From an uncultured Ruminococcus sp. (lineage in GTDB: Bacteria > Bacillota > Clostridia > Oscillospirales > Ruminococcaceae), in assembly GCA_945877315.1 (NCBI GenBank), contig CAMCRP010000008.1, positions 1-64,000 on the forward strand: a DNA stretch of 64,000 nucleotides, written 5' to 3'. The translations under genes and the position numbers were made by a program. Shown one piece after another: positions 17,649 through 25,910 of this stretch. Each line of letters starts with the position of its first letter. Position 1 is the stretch's first letter. The notes beneath the pieces are model-generated. The model searched no databases, had not been told where the DNA came from, and was given only the letters and a program-made list of their open reading frames with translations.

Positions 17649-18611
17649 TCAGTTGTTGAAAAGCGTAGAAACGGGCTTATCTGCGTAAATGCGCTGGATA
17701 GCCTGTGCAAATACGGGAGCAACGGGCAGAGTAACGATCTTGTCTATCTGCTTTTCCTTAGGCAGAACGATAGTGTCCAGCAGAACCAGCTCCTTAATGG
17801 GGCTTGCCTGAATTCTCTCGATAGCGGGACCCGACAGAACGCCGTGTGTTGCGCAAGCGTAAACCTCTTCCGCACCGCCTATTTCGATGATAGCCTTTGC
17901 AGCGTTGCAGAGAGTACCCGCAGTATCGATCATATCGTCAACGAGAATGACCTTCTTGCCCCTAACATCACCGATTATGTTCATAACCTCGCAAACATTT
18001 GCCTTCTGACGGCGCTTGTCAACGATAGCCAGAGGAGCATCGAAACGCTGTGCGAAGTTTCTTGCTCTTGTAACGGAGCCAAGGTCGGGAGATACTACCA
18101 TAATATCGTCGTGAACGTCCTTGAACTTCTCAACAAAATAAGGAACAAGGATAGGCACGCCCAGCAGATGATCCACGGGGATATTGAAGAAGCCCTGTAT
18201 CTGTGCAGCGTGAAGATCCATGGTAAGAATTCTGTCTGCGCCCGCAGTTGTCAGCAGGTCGGCAACCAGCTTTGCGGAAATGGGATCTCTTGCCTTTGCC
18301 TTTCTGTCCTGTCTTGCATAGCCCATATAGGGGATAACTGCGGTAATGCGTCCTGCGGAAGCTCTCTTGAAAGCGTCCAGCATAATGAGCAGCTCCATCA
18401 TATGGTCGTTTACGGGCGTGCTTGTGGACTGTACCACGAAAACGTCCGAACCTCTTACGCTCTCCTTAATGGAAACGGAGATCTCTCCGTCGGAAAAGGT
18501 CACAACCTCGGACATTCCCAGAGGAAGTCCCAGTGCCCTTGCAATGTCCGCAGCTACGGACGGGTTTGCATTTGCAGTGAAGATCTTGATATCCTTGCCG
18601 TGAAGATTCAT
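17649..18611 (-). CDS. prs: Ribose-phosphate pyrophosphokinase (PRPP synthetase)
   Basis: The ATG at 18611 with AAAGGAGA upstream gives 320 residues, the standard length. The ATP-binding [20 protein letters not shown] region, the ribose-phosphate loop [12 protein letters not shown] and the PRPP loop [13 protein letters not shown] are all intact. It makes PRPP from ribose 5-phosphate and ATP for nucleotide, His and Trp synthesis. It follows glmU by 53 nt, the classic Firmicutes pair. The 242-bp gap to pth carries the 27-bp palindrome and an AT-rich stretch that may hold a separate weak promoter for pth. Confidence 0.97.
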   Translation of the reverse strand: MNLHGKDIKIFTANANPSVAADIARALGLPLGMSEVVTFSDGEISVSIKESVRGSDVFVVQSTSTPVNDHMMELLIMLDAFKRASAGRITAVIPYMGYARQDRKAKARDPISAKLVADLLTTAGADRILTMDLHAAQIQGFFNIPVDHLLGVPILVPYFVEKFKDVHDDIMVVSPDLGSVTRARNFAQRFDAPLAIVDKRRQKANVCEVMNIIGDVRGKKVILVDDMIDTAGTLCNAAKAIIEIGGAEEVYACATHGVLSGPAIERIQASPIKELVLLDTIVLPKEKQIDKIVTLPVAPVFAQAIQRIYADKPVSTLFNN

Positions 18612-18664
18612 TTTTATTCTCCTTTGAATTTTAAAATATTTTACAGCCAAACAATGACTGTGAT

Positions 18665-20056
18665 TTACTTTTTAAGCTTTCTGGCTTTAAGCTTTCTTGC
18701 AGCATATCCCTCGATAAAACGAAGCTCGCCACGCTCGATAGCAAGTGCATCATCGGGAACATTCTTTGTGACCGTCGTTCCCGCTGCCGTATATGCGCCG
18801 TTTCCGACTGTTACGGGGGCAATAAGATTGGTATTGCAGCCGATAAACGCTTCATCTCCGATAGTCGTGCGGTACTTGTTTGCCCCGTCATAGTTGGAGG
18901 TCACCGTGCCGCAGCCGAAGTTTACGTGCTTGCCCACGTCACTGTCCCCAACATATGTGAGATGTGAAACCGCCGTGTCCTCGCCGATGTCGGAGTTCTT
19001 TATCTCGACAAAATCGCCTATCTTAACGCCGTCCCTGATACGGCTGCCGGGTCTTAGCTGAACGAATGGACCTATCTTGACGTTGTTGTCTATCTGCGAA
19101 TCATACGCCTGAACGGTGTTCAGATGAGTGCCGTTTCCGACGATAGTATTGTCAATAAGGCAGTTGGGACCGATAACGCAGTTTTCGCCAATAACGGTCT
19201 TTCCCGTCAGGATAGTGCCCTGCAGAATACAGGTGTTTGCACCCACCTTAACGTCCCTGCCGATAGTTACGCCGTCCGTGCAGAGGAACTCAACGCCCTC
19301 GTCCATAAGCTTTTCTATAACACGCTTTCTTGCCACATCGTTGAGCATAAGCATACCCTTGCGGTCATTTGCCCCGAGGACTGCATCGGGATTTTCCGAA
19401 ACGAAGGCACCCGCTCTGTCACCCGCCGAAAGCAGAATAAACACGGAATCCGTCAGATAATATTCACCCTGAGAATTATTCGGCTTCAGCTCGCCCAGCG
19501 CATAAAGCAGACGCTCCGCATTGAACCAGTAAGCCCCCGAATTTATCTCCTTTATCTTCTTCTGCTCGTCTGTGGCGTCCTTTTCCTCAACGATACCCGT
19601 AATACCGTTTCCGTCGTGATCTCTGAGGATACGTCCGTAACCCTTTGGCTCGTCAATTTCGGAGGTGATGACCGTAACGGCGTTCCCCTCGGAAATATGC
19701 GTTTCAAGGGACTTTTTGATAGTTTCGGAGTCGATAAAAGGCGCATCTCCGTTGAGAATGAGCACATTCCCGCCCGAATGTTCCCGAATGAAATCGGAGG
19801 CAGTCATAACGGCGTGTCCCGTACCCTTTCGCTCCTGCTGGAAAACGGTCTTGTACCGTCCGTCAGCCCATTTGTCGATAGCGTCGGCGTTAAAGCCCTT
19901 GACAATGCACATATCCTCCACGCCCGATTCCTCGCAGGCTCTGACCACCCATTGGAGCATAGGCTCGCCCAGTACCTTTAATAAGGGCTTTGGCAGCTCG
20001 GTTTTCATTCGCTTGCCCTGACCGCCCGCCAGAATTATTGCACAGTTATTACTCAT
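18665..20056 (-). CDS. glmU: Bifunctional UDP-N-acetylglucosamine pyrophosphorylase / glucosamine-1-phosphate acetyltransferase
   Basis: From the ATG at 20056 the protein is 463 residues. The N-terminal nucleotidyltransferase has LAGGQGKRM and the PKPLL lysine motif; residues from about 250 on form the hexapeptide left-handed beta-helix of the acetyltransferase. It makes UDP-GlcNAc for cell wall synthesis. The usual LAAGxGTRM reads LAGGQGKRM. The frame stays open to 20173 through a heptad repeat, which would add a false N-terminus of 39 residues; AAAGGGG before the ATG at 20056 decides the start. Confidence 0.96.
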   Translation of the reverse strand: MSNNCAIILAGGQGKRMKTELPKPLLKVLGEPMLQWVVRACEESGVEDMCIVKGFNADAIDKWADGRYKTVFQQERKGTGHAVMTASDFIREHSGGNVLILNGDAPFIDSETIKKSLETHISEGNAVTVITSEIDEPKGYGRILRDHDGNGITGIVEEKDATDEQKKIKEINSGAYWFNAERLLYALGELKPNNSQGEYYLTDSVFILLSAGDRAGAFVSENPDAVLGANDRKGMLMLNDVARKRVIEKLMDEGVEFLCTDGVTIGRDVKVGANTCILQGTILTGKTVIGENCVIGPNCLIDNTIVGNGTHLNTVQAYDSQIDNNVKIGPFVQLRPGSRIRDGVKIGDFVEIKNSDIGEDTAVSHLTYVGDSDVGKHVNFGCGTVTSNYDGANKYRTTIGDEAFIGCNTNLIAPVTVGNGAYTAAGTTVTKNVPDDALAIERGELRFIEGYAARKLKARKLKK

Positions 20057-20089
20057 AGTATTATCCCCTTTGCGGAATACTTTATGTAA

Positions 20090-20118
20090 ATGTGGAATGT
20101 GAAAAGTGGAAAGTGGAG
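20090..20118. repeat. Heptad repeat array (GTGGAAA type), glmU leader
   Basis: About four units of GTGGAAT/GTGAAAA/GTGGAAA lie between the family A element and the glmU start. No inverted partner is present here. Confidence 0.7.
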
Positions 20119-20149
20119 CTTTGAAATTGACAATTCGCTTTTCACACAT

Positions 20150-20276
20150 TAATACTAAACACCCATTAATCACGGTAATCTCTCGGCGTAAAAACCCATA
20201 AACAAACTGTTTTCAACAGTTTTAAGCTTCTTTACGCCGATTTCTTCTCCGTGATTTAAATGGTGTTTAGTATAAA
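20150..20276. repeat. Palindromic element family A, copy 1
   Basis: A 127-bp imperfect palindrome has ends ATACTAAACACC and GGTGTTTAGTAT. Nearly matching inner arms contain AATCACGG and TCGGCGTAAA, and there is a small apical hairpin (AAACTGTT and AACAGTTT). The arms match the copy at 42.77 kb, while the apex differs. It lies in the leader of glmU. No reading frame is present. Confidence 0.8.
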
Positions 20277-20364
20277 CTGTTTCCGAATGCTTTGGAATTA
20301 CTTTTTTATCTGTCAAACATTGAATTTTACCCAAATCTTACACGGAAAATATCCCATACCTTAT

Positions 20365-20393
20365 ATTATGACAGAAAAGTATGAATAGTTCAA
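20365..20393 (-). promoter_or_regulatory. Promoter of the glmU-prs run
   Basis: TTGAAC (20393-20388), 17-nt spacer, CATAAT (20370-20365) on the minus strand. The implied leader of about 300 nt holds the family A palindrome. Confidence 0.5.
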
Positions 20394-20501
20394 TAGTATT
20401 TTGCAATCTTAGGCGTTTTGGATAAAATATAGTCAAATTGCACGAAAATGTTATGCAAAATTCTAATACCAAAAGGTATGGTAAAATTCACAATTATCTG
20501 T

Positions 20502-20507
20502 TATAAT
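20502..20507 (+). promoter_or_regulatory. Minus-10 box of ppdK
   Basis: TATAAT sits 73 nt before the ppdK start codon. No good -35 box lies 17 nt upstream, so the promoter is only half supported, or it depends on an activator. GGAGGT 9 nt before the ATG at 20580 fixes the start of translation. Confidence 0.45.
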
Positions 20508-20579
20508 ATAGTTATGTTCACTATGGGGTCATTCTGCCCCAATGGTGAAGAAATCAAAATTAACGGAGGTAAACAACCA

Positions 20580-23219
20580 ATGGCAAAGAAATGGGTCTAC
20601 ACCTTTAAAGAAGGTAATATGACTATGAGAAACCTGCTCGGCGGTAAGGGTGCAAACCTCGCTGAGATGACTGAGATCGGTCTCCCCGTTCCTCAGGGCT
20701 TTACTATCACAACAGAAGCTTGTACTCAGTACTATGAGGACGGCAGAAAGATCAATGACGAGATCATGGCTCAGGCTATGGAAGGCGTTAAGTGGATGGA
20801 AGAGGTAAACGGCAAGAAGTTCGGCGACCTCAAGAACCCCCTCCTGGTTTCCGTACGTTCCGGCGCAAGAGCTTCCATGCCCGGTATGATGGACACTATC
20901 CTCAACCTCGGTCTTAACGACGATGTTGTTGCTGCAATGATCGCAGGCAACCCCGATCCCGCTTTCGAAAGATTCGTATATGACTCTTACAGAAGATTTA
21001 TCCAGATGTTCTCCGACGTTGTTATGGAAGTCGGCAAGAAGTATTTTGAGCAGCTCATCGACAAGATGAAGGAAGAAAAGGGCGTTCAGTACGACGTTGA
21101 CCTGACTGCTGCAGACCTCAAGACTCTGGCTGAGCAGTTCAAGGCTGAGTATAAGAAGCAGCTCGGCAAGGACTTCCCCTCCGATCCCGTTGAGCAGCTG
21201 AAGCTCGCTATCGAGGCTGTTTTCCGTTCCTGGGACAATCCTCGTGCAAACGTATACCGTCGTGACAACGATATTCCTTACAGCTGGGGTACTGCTGTAA
21301 ACGTAATGCCCATGGTATTCGGAAACCTCAACAATGAGTCCGGTACAGGCGTTGCATTTACTCGTGATCCCGCAACAGGTGAGAAGAAGCTCATGGGTGA
21401 GTTCCTCAAGAACGCACAGGGCGAGGACGTTGTTGCAGGCGTTCGTACTCCTATGCCTATCGCTCAGATGGAGCAGGAGTTCCCCGAGGCTTATGCACAG
21501 TTCATTCAGGTTTGCGAAACTCTCGAAAACCACTATCACGATATGCAGGACATGGAGTTCACTGTTGAGAACAAGAAGCTCTACATGCTCCAGTGCCGTA
21601 ACGGTAAGAGAACCGCTCAGGCTGCTCTCAAGATCGCTTGCGACCTCGTAGACGAAGGTCATAAGACAGAGCAGGAAGCAGTTGCTATGATCGATCCTCG
21701 TAACCTGGACACACTGCTTCACCCTCAGTTCGATGCTAAGGCTCTCAAGGCTGCTGCACCTCTGGGCAAGGGTCTGGGCGCATCTCCCGGAGCTGCTTGC
21801 GGTAAGGTTGTATTCACAGCTGATGACGCTGAGGCTTGGGACGCTAAGGGCGAAAAGGTTATCCTCGTTCGTCTGGAAACATCTCCCGAGGACATCACAG
21901 GTATGAAGGTCGCTCAGGGTATCCTGACCGTTCGCGGCGGTATGACCTCTCACGCTGCTGTTGTTGCTCGTGGTATGGGTACATGCTGCGTTTCCGGCTG
22001 CGGCGACATTAAGATGGACGAAGAGAACAAGAAGTTCGAGCTCGGCGGAAAGGTATTCCACGAGGGCGACGTTATCTCCATCGACGGTTCCACAGGTAAC
22101 ATCTACGGTGAGGCTATTCCTACCGTTGATGCTCAGATCGCAGGCGAGTTCGGCAGAGTTATGGCTTGGGCTGACAAGTACAGAAAGCTTAAGGTAAGAA
22201 CAAACGCAGATACTCCCGCTGACGCTAAGAAGGCAAGAGAGCTGGGTGCTGAGGGTATCGGTCTTTGCCGTACTGAGCACATGTTCTTTGAACCCTCCAG
22301 AATTGCAGCATTCAGAGAGATGATCTGCTCCGATACAGTTGAAGAAAGAGAAGCAGCTCTTGCTAAGATCGAACCTATGCAGCAGGCTGACTTTGAGGCT
22401 CTCTACGAAGCACTTGAGGGCTGCCCCGTTACTATCAGATTCCTGGATCCTCCTCTTCACGAATTCGTTCCTACTGAGGAAGCTGACATTGAAGCTCTTG
22501 CTAAGGCTCAGGGCAAGTCCGTTGAAGCTATCAAGAACATCATTGCAGGTCTGCACGAGTTCAACCCCATGATGGGTCACCGTGGATGCCGTCTGGCTGT
22601 AACATATCCCGAGATCGCTAAGATGCAGACAAAGGCTGTTATCAAGGCTGCTATCAACGTTAAGAAGGCTCACCCCGATTGGAACGTTAAGCCCGAGATC
22701 ATGATCCCTCTCGTAGGCGAGGTTAAGGAGCTTAAGTTCGTTAAGGACGTTGTTGTTAAGACTGCTGATGCTGAGATCGCTGCTGCTGGTTCCGACCTCA
22801 CATATGAAGTTGGTACAATGATCGAGATTCCTCGTGCTGCTCTCACAGCTGACGAGATCGCTAAGGAGGCTGACTTCTTCTGCTTCGGTACTAACGACCT
22901 GACTCAGATGACCTTCGGCTTCTCCAGAGATGACGCAGGCAAGTTCCTGAACGCTTACTACGATACAAAGATCTTCGAGAACGATCCCTTCGCTAAGCTG
23001 GACCAGGCAGGTGTCGGCAAGCTGATGGAAATGTCCATCAAGCTTGGCAAGCCCGTTAATCCCAAGCTCCACATCGGTATCTGCGGTGAGCACGGCGGCG
23101 ATCCTACATCTGTAGAGTTCTGCCACAAGATCGGTCTTGACTATGTATCCTGCTCACCCTTCCGTGTGCCTATCGCAAGACTGGCTGCTGCTCAGGCTGC
23201 TATTGCTGATAACAAGTAA
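20580..23219 (+). CDS. ppdK: Pyruvate, phosphate dikinase
   Basis: From the ATG at 20580 the protein has 880 residues, close to the family norm. The N-terminal ATP-grasp domain has GGKGANLAEM and SVRSGARASMPGMMDT. The phosphohistidine domain has GGMTSHAAVVARGMG, with the catalytic His and its regulatory Thr. The C-terminal PEP/pyruvate barrel has the Cys in GICGEHGGD. It interconverts pyruvate, ATP and phosphate with PEP, AMP and PPi; in fibre-degrading clostridia it serves PPi-linked glycolysis. Codon use is far more restricted than in neighbouring genes (GCT, GTT, CTC, AAG), a sign of high expression, and this creates an 865-codon antisense frame that is not a gene. Confidence 0.98.
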   Translation: MAKKWVYTFKEGNMTMRNLLGGKGANLAEMTEIGLPVPQGFTITTEACTQYYEDGRKINDEIMAQAMEGVKWMEEVNGKKFGDLKNPLLVSVRSGARASMPGMMDTILNLGLNDDVVAAMIAGNPDPAFERFVYDSYRRFIQMFSDVVMEVGKKYFEQLIDKMKEEKGVQYDVDLTAADLKTLAEQFKAEYKKQLGKDFPSDPVEQLKLAIEAVFRSWDNPRANVYRRDNDIPYSWGTAVNVMPMVFGNLNNESGTGVAFTRDPATGEKKLMGEFLKNAQGEDVVAGVRTPMPIAQMEQEFPEAYAQFIQVCETLENHYHDMQDMEFTVENKKLYMLQCRNGKRTAQAALKIACDLVDEGHKTEQEAVAMIDPRNLDTLLHPQFDAKALKAAAPLGKGLGASPGAACGKVVFTADDAEAWDAKGEKVILVRLETSPEDITGMKVAQGILTVRGGMTSHAAVVARGMGTCCVSGCGDIKMDEENKKFELGGKVFHEGDVISIDGSTGNIYGEAIPTVDAQIAGEFGRVMAWADKYRKLKVRTNADTPADAKKARELGAEGIGLCRTEHMFFEPSRIAAFREMICSDTVEEREAALAKIEPMQQADFEALYEALEGCPVTIRFLDPPLHEFVPTEEADIEALAKAQGKSVEAIKNIIAGLHEFNPMMGHRGCRLAVTYPEIAKMQTKAVIKAAINVKKAHPDWNVKPEIMIPLVGEVKELKFVKDVVVKTADAEIAAAGSDLTYEVGTMIEIPRAALTADEIAKEADFFCFGTNDLTQMTFGFSRDDAGKFLNAYYDTKIFENDPFAKLDQAGVGKLMEMSIKLGKPVNPKLHIGICGEHGGDPTSVEFCHKIGLDYVSCSPFRVPIARLAAAQAAIADNK

Positions 23220-23253
23220 TACATCTGACAGTTTTACAATAATAAGCATTTCC

Positions 23254-23287
23254 CGCCCCGTGTCGGTTTCGATGCGGGGCGTTTTTT
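23254..23287 (+). terminator. ppdK terminator, hairpin type copy 1
   Basis: Stem arms GCCCCGTGTCG and CGATGCGGGGC around a GTTT loop are followed by TTTTTT, 35 nt after the ppdK stop. A nearly identical hairpin recurs at 23570. Confidence 0.88.
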
Positions 23288-23338
23288 ACGGCGTAATAAC
23301 GGGGAACTTATTACTTGGCTGTTTATGGAATTATGATT

Positions 23339-23365
23339 GTAGGGGACGGGTTTCCCGTCCCGCAG
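23339..23365. repeat. 27-bp GGGACGGG palindromic repeat, copy 2
   Basis: It equals the 17434-17460 sequence in reverse orientation except at one position. It lies between the ppdK terminator and the candidate small RNA promoter. Confidence 0.7.
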
Positions 23366-23422
23366 CTTGCACACATCTTATACTAAATTCAACACGTTAT
23401 TTTCACTTATTGTCAAATCCCC

Positions 23423-23450
23423 TTGACAAATATAAATATAGGTGTATACT
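23423..23450 (+). promoter_or_regulatory. Promoter of the candidate small RNA
   Basis: TTGACA (23423-23428), 16-nt spacer, TATACT (23445-23450). The -35 box forms the right half of a perfect inverted repeat TTGTCAA / TTGACAA (23410-23429) that could bind a regulator. Confidence 0.6.
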
Positions 23451-23456
23451 ATTATT

Positions 23457-23541
23457 GGAGTCGATAGTTATTCCGTCCTGGGGTTGCGTTTGGCTCCGTT
23501 CTATGTATATAAAATGGGCTTGCTAAAACAAGTCCATTTTT
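23457..23541 (+). ncRNA. Candidate small RNA of about 85 nt
   Basis: A near-consensus promoter and a strong terminator enclose about 85 nt with no credible reading frame (the only ATG gives seven codons and no ribosome binding site). The predicted 5' end GGAGTC (23457-23462) can pair with GGCTCC (23492-23497), enclosing a 29-nt loop. The 3' end is a 12-bp terminator stem, AAAATGGGCTTG with CAAGTCCATTTT. I do not recognise it as 6S, SRP or tmRNA; it could also be a transcribed leader left from a lost gene. It lies between ppdK and the convergent DUF445 gene. Confidence 0.45.
23511..23541 (+). terminator. Terminator of the candidate small RNA
   Basis: A 12-bp stem with one G-U pair and a 6-nt loop is followed by five T. 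It cannot belong to ppdK, which already has its own terminator 230 nt upstream. Confidence 0.75.
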
Positions 23542-23569
23542 AATTTATATCTGAAAAATTGGTATTACT

Positions 23570-23606
23570 GCCCCGTATCGGTTTCGATGCGGGGCGGGAT
23601 TTTTGT
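23570..23606 (+). terminator. Hairpin type copy 2 (terminator-like)
   Basis: Stem arms GCCCCGTATCG and CGATGCGGGGC around a GTTT loop, then GGGATTTTT. The sequence differs from the ppdK terminator by one base in the arms, and pairing is kept. It may back up termination against the convergent DUF445 gene or be a dispersed hairpin repeat. Confidence 0.6.
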
Positions 23607-23610
23607 CCAA

Positions 23611-23638
23611 ACAAAAAGGCAGGTCAGAGCGACCCGCC
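23611..23638 (-). terminator. Terminator of the DUF445 gene
   Basis: On the minus strand GGCGGGTC and GACCTGCC pair (one G-U) around a 5-nt loop, followed by TTTTTGTTT, 9 nt after the stop codon. Confidence 0.85.
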
Positions 23639-23647
23639 GATTTTATA

Positions 23648-24544
23648 TCAGAAAAACAAATTGAAAAGCCCCAGAACAAATCCGATAACAGCACCCAGCC
23701 AAACAATAGCGTCCAGCTCCTTTTTCATAACCGAAAGGGTCAGCTGCTCAATTTCCAGCATATCCATGGAATTTATCTTGTTCTCGATTATTGCGGGGAT
23801 ATTTATGGTATCCATTACGCCGCTGAGCTTGGTTTCAACCACCATTTTGTAGATTTTCAGCACCATTCCCTTAATGTCCGCACCACGTTCCTCGGCGGAC
23901 GCTACCAGCGAACCCGCAGGCTTTTCCATAAACTTTGCGACCTCGTCCTTGACACGGGGTTTTATTATTTCTTCGCCGTGTTCGGAAATATGTCCGTCTA
24001 CGGGGGTTGCAATATGTCCCGAGAGATTTTCCACACCGCGGTCATTTAGCATCATGGCAAACATCGTCCCTTGTATCTTTTCCTTGACAGCCGATGCGAC
24101 CTGCTCCGCAACCAGCCTTCCGACGCCTATCTCGTCAGCCTTTTTCAGTATCTTCTCGGAAATAAGCTCTGACGCACCGTCCATAAGCTGCTCAGAGCTG
24201 CCCGTGAAGCTTTCCAGCAGCTCACGCAAGGGCGTTTCATTCTCACGATTTTCCGAAATCCACTTGTCAACGGCATCAGACACCTTTTCCATCATTGCGT
24301 CGGACAGCAAAGTTTCCTGTAAGACCTCATCGGTCAGCAGGGAATTTCCCACCGCCCCGCCTATTGCCTTCGCCAGACGGTCACGTCCCTTGGGGATAAT
24401 TCCCGGGGTGAAGGGCAGAGTAAAATTGCCTATCTTAACGGGTTTCAGCGGACGGAAAAGCATCTTCACCGCCAGATAATTTGTGAAATATCCGATAACC
24501 GAACCGATAACGGGAGCCGCTATGTATTCGACTTCAAAAGCCAT
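23648..24544 (-). CDS. DUF445 family membrane protein
   Basis: This 298-residue protein starts with a hydrophobic segment and the conserved stretch GSVIGYFTNYLAVKMLFRP, then LPFTPGIIPKGRDRLAKAIG, both typical of the DUF445/YheB family. A long amphipathic middle region follows, and a C-terminal membrane helix (VWLGAVIGFVLGLFNLFF). The biochemical role of the family is unknown; in Bacillus, YheB-like proteins are membrane proteins linked with sporulation-stage expression. It stands alone with a consensus promoter and a terminator. Confidence 0.88.
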   Translation of the reverse strand: MAFEVEYIAAPVIGSVIGYFTNYLAVKMLFRPLKPVKIGNFTLPFTPGIIPKGRDRLAKAIGGAVGNSLLTDEVLQETLLSDAMMEKVSDAVDKWISENRENETPLRELLESFTGSSEQLMDGASELISEKILKKADEIGVGRLVAEQVASAVKEKIQGTMFAMMLNDRGVENLSGHIATPVDGHISEHGEEIIKPRVKDEVAKFMEKPAGSLVASAEERGADIKGMVLKIYKMVVETKLSGVMDTINIPAIIENKINSMDMLEIEQLTLSVMKKELDAIVWLGAVIGFVLGLFNLFF

Positions 24545-24581
24545 ATTATCCTTCCTTTTTTGTCTATATTATATGACATAT

Positions 24582-24610
24582 ATTATACAACGCCGATTGC
24601 CGTTTGTCAA
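24582..24610 (-). promoter_or_regulatory. Consensus promoter of the DUF445 gene
   Basis: TTGACA (24610-24605), 17-nt spacer, TATAAT (24587-24582) on the minus strand: a perfect sigma-A consensus. Confidence 0.85.
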
Positions 24611-24631
24611 TAGATTTCACCTATTTATCAT

Positions 24632-24665
24632 CTAAGGAAATACTGAATAATGTGTGTTCCCCAAA
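24632..24665. repeat. Palindromic element family B, end fragment
   Basis: TAAGGAAATACTGA followed by TAATG matches one end of the 7882-7977 element. The other end is missing. A heptad array adjoins it. Confidence 0.5.
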
Positions 24666-24668
24666 AAT

Positions 24669-24713
24669 CCCACTCCCCATATTCAACTCAACACTCAACA
24701 CTCAACACTAAAA
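24669..24713. repeat. Heptad repeat array (CAACACT type)
   Basis: About five CAACACT-type units lie between the family B fragment and the end of the XRE gene. No gene is seen here. Confidence 0.75.
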
Positions 24714-24750
24714 CAAGTACCTCCCTGACCATTGCAGAGAGGCACAAAAA

Positions 24751-25632
24751 TCATTTATTTCTAAAATACTTAACGTGCTTTTTAAGATACGGCACAACAG
24801 CTGTGTAATAGAACGGAATTGTCAGATACCCTATCCAGCTTGTCGCCCAGAGATTGAACCAGAAGCCGCCTATCATCTGCACGATGACCATCAGCACGGG
24901 ATAGCAGAATATAGCAGGATTTCTCTTCTGCATTGCCGAAACAGTGGTGTAATACAGCGGGATAGCCAGCACAAAAAGCCAGCTCCAATCCCAACAGCCG
25001 AAAAACATTCCGAACAAAAACATCAGACCGATAGCCACCGCATAAATGGGGAACGCATAGAGCATTTTCCAGTTTGTGTTTTTAAACGGTTCCTCCCCGT
25101 CGGCAAGGCTGTTGAAGCCAAGACCCGCTATCTGAGCATCGGGCGCAGGCTCGGCGGTGCGTATTTCCATATTCGGTGCCTGTGTGGGATCGGCGTAATT
25201 TCCCGCAAAGGTCTTTTTCATATCCTGACCGAACTGTGTGAAGGTTTCCTTCATATCCTTTCCCATTTCGGTGAACGCCTTCTGCATATCACTGCCCATT
25301 TCCGCAAACTCGTTTTTAGGAGCGTTTTCGGTTATTTCGGGAGAGCTTACCTTTATTTCGGGCAGCGGTTCGCTTTCCGCCGCTTCCTCCGTAAGGGGAC
25401 GAAAAAAATCGTCCTCCTCCGATTTTTCGGCATCTCCCTTTACGATACTGTCAATGGAAACATCGTAGATCTGCGACAGCTTAATAAGCTTGTCAATATC
25501 GGGGACAGCCTCTCCCCTCTCCCATTTGGACACCGCCTGACGGGAAACCTCGGTCATATCCGCAAGCTCCTCCTGGGACAGTCCCTTTTGCTTTCTAAGT
25601 AAAAACAGCCTTTCAGCAATAGTTTCGTTCAT
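24751..25632 (-). CDS. XRE-family regulator with C-terminal membrane domain
   Basis: The ATG at 25632 with GGAGG upstream gives 293 residues; the frame extends further into a repeat and is not used. Residues 1-60 are a Cro/CI-type helix-turn-helix (QKGLSQEELADMTEVSRQAV, then SKWERGEAVPDI). An acidic linker follows, then a repeated Met/Lys/Phe amphipathic stretch (about residues 115-150: EMGSDMQKAFTEMGKDMKET-type). About four membrane segments end the protein. Such membrane-tethered XRE proteins are thought to sense envelope conditions. It is transcribed alone; two direct repeats before its promoter suggest autoregulation. Confidence 0.82.
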   Translation of the reverse strand: MNETIAERLFLLRKQKGLSQEELADMTEVSRQAVSKWERGEAVPDIDKLIKLSQIYDVSIDSIVKGDAEKSEEDDFFRPLTEEAAESEPLPEIKVSSPEITENAPKNEFAEMGSDMQKAFTEMGKDMKETFTQFGQDMKKTFAGNYADPTQAPNMEIRTAEPAPDAQIAGLGFNSLADGEEPFKNTNWKMLYAFPIYAVAIGLMFLFGMFFGCWDWSWLFVLAIPLYYTTVSAMQKRNPAIFCYPVLMVIVQMIGGFWFNLWATSWIGYLTIPFYYTAVVPYLKKHVKYFRNK

Positions 25633-25659
25633 TTTATGCTCCTCCTTTTCGTTGATATT

Positions 25660-25736
25660 ATCATAACACATCTCAAAGGAAAAATCAACCAACCCGCAGT
25701 TGCACATGAAAAAAATTTTTTGCAACCAACAGTTGC
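25660..25736 (-). promoter_or_regulatory. Promoter and twin operator-like repeats of the XRE gene
   Basis: TTGATT (25688-25683), 17-nt spacer, TATGAT (25665-25660) on the minus strand. Directly upstream of the -35 box lie two 14-bp direct repeats, CAACCCGCAGTTGC (25690-25703) and CAACCAACAGTTGC (25723-25736), 33 bp apart, about three helix turns. Confidence 0.6.
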
Positions 25737-25743
25737 GGCGGAT

Positions 25744-25889
25744 TGAATGTGAAAAGTGAAAAGTGGAAAGTGGAGTTGATAATGTGTTCATGAATATTTT
25801 CAGACGGCTTGTACTATACTATATCAGAGAGATTTTCAGCGGAAGTGCTGCACAAAAATTTCACTTTTCACTCTCCACTTTTCACATTT
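25744..25889. repeat. Heptad repeats, inverted pair around the spoIIP promoter region
   Basis: GTGAAAA/GTGGAAA units (25744-25776) face TTTTCAC/CTCTCCAC units (25857-25889). The 80-bp centre holds the candidate sporulation promoter of spoIIP. Confidence 0.75.
25791..25821 (+). promoter_or_regulatory. Candidate sporulation sigma promoter of spoIIP
   Basis: TGAATA (25791-25796), 18-nt spacer, TATACTA (25815-25821). This resembles the sigma-G consensus of Bacillus (TGAATA and CATACTA) and loosely sigma-E. No sigma-A promoter with a good -35 box is seen in front of spoIIP. Confidence 0.4.
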
Positions 25890-25910
25890 TATTGAAGGGA
25901 AGTACATATT

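Noticed and set aside
20514-20579. A riboswitch in the ppdK leader
   Set aside because: The leader is only about 65 nt and shows one weak GGGG/CCCC pairing; no known aptamer pattern is visible.
20529-23126. An 865-codon open frame antisense to ppdK
   Set aside because: It mirrors ppdK exactly; the strong codon bias of ppdK avoids triplets that would read as stops on the other strand. It is Ser/Leu/Val-rich without domains and has no proper start signals.
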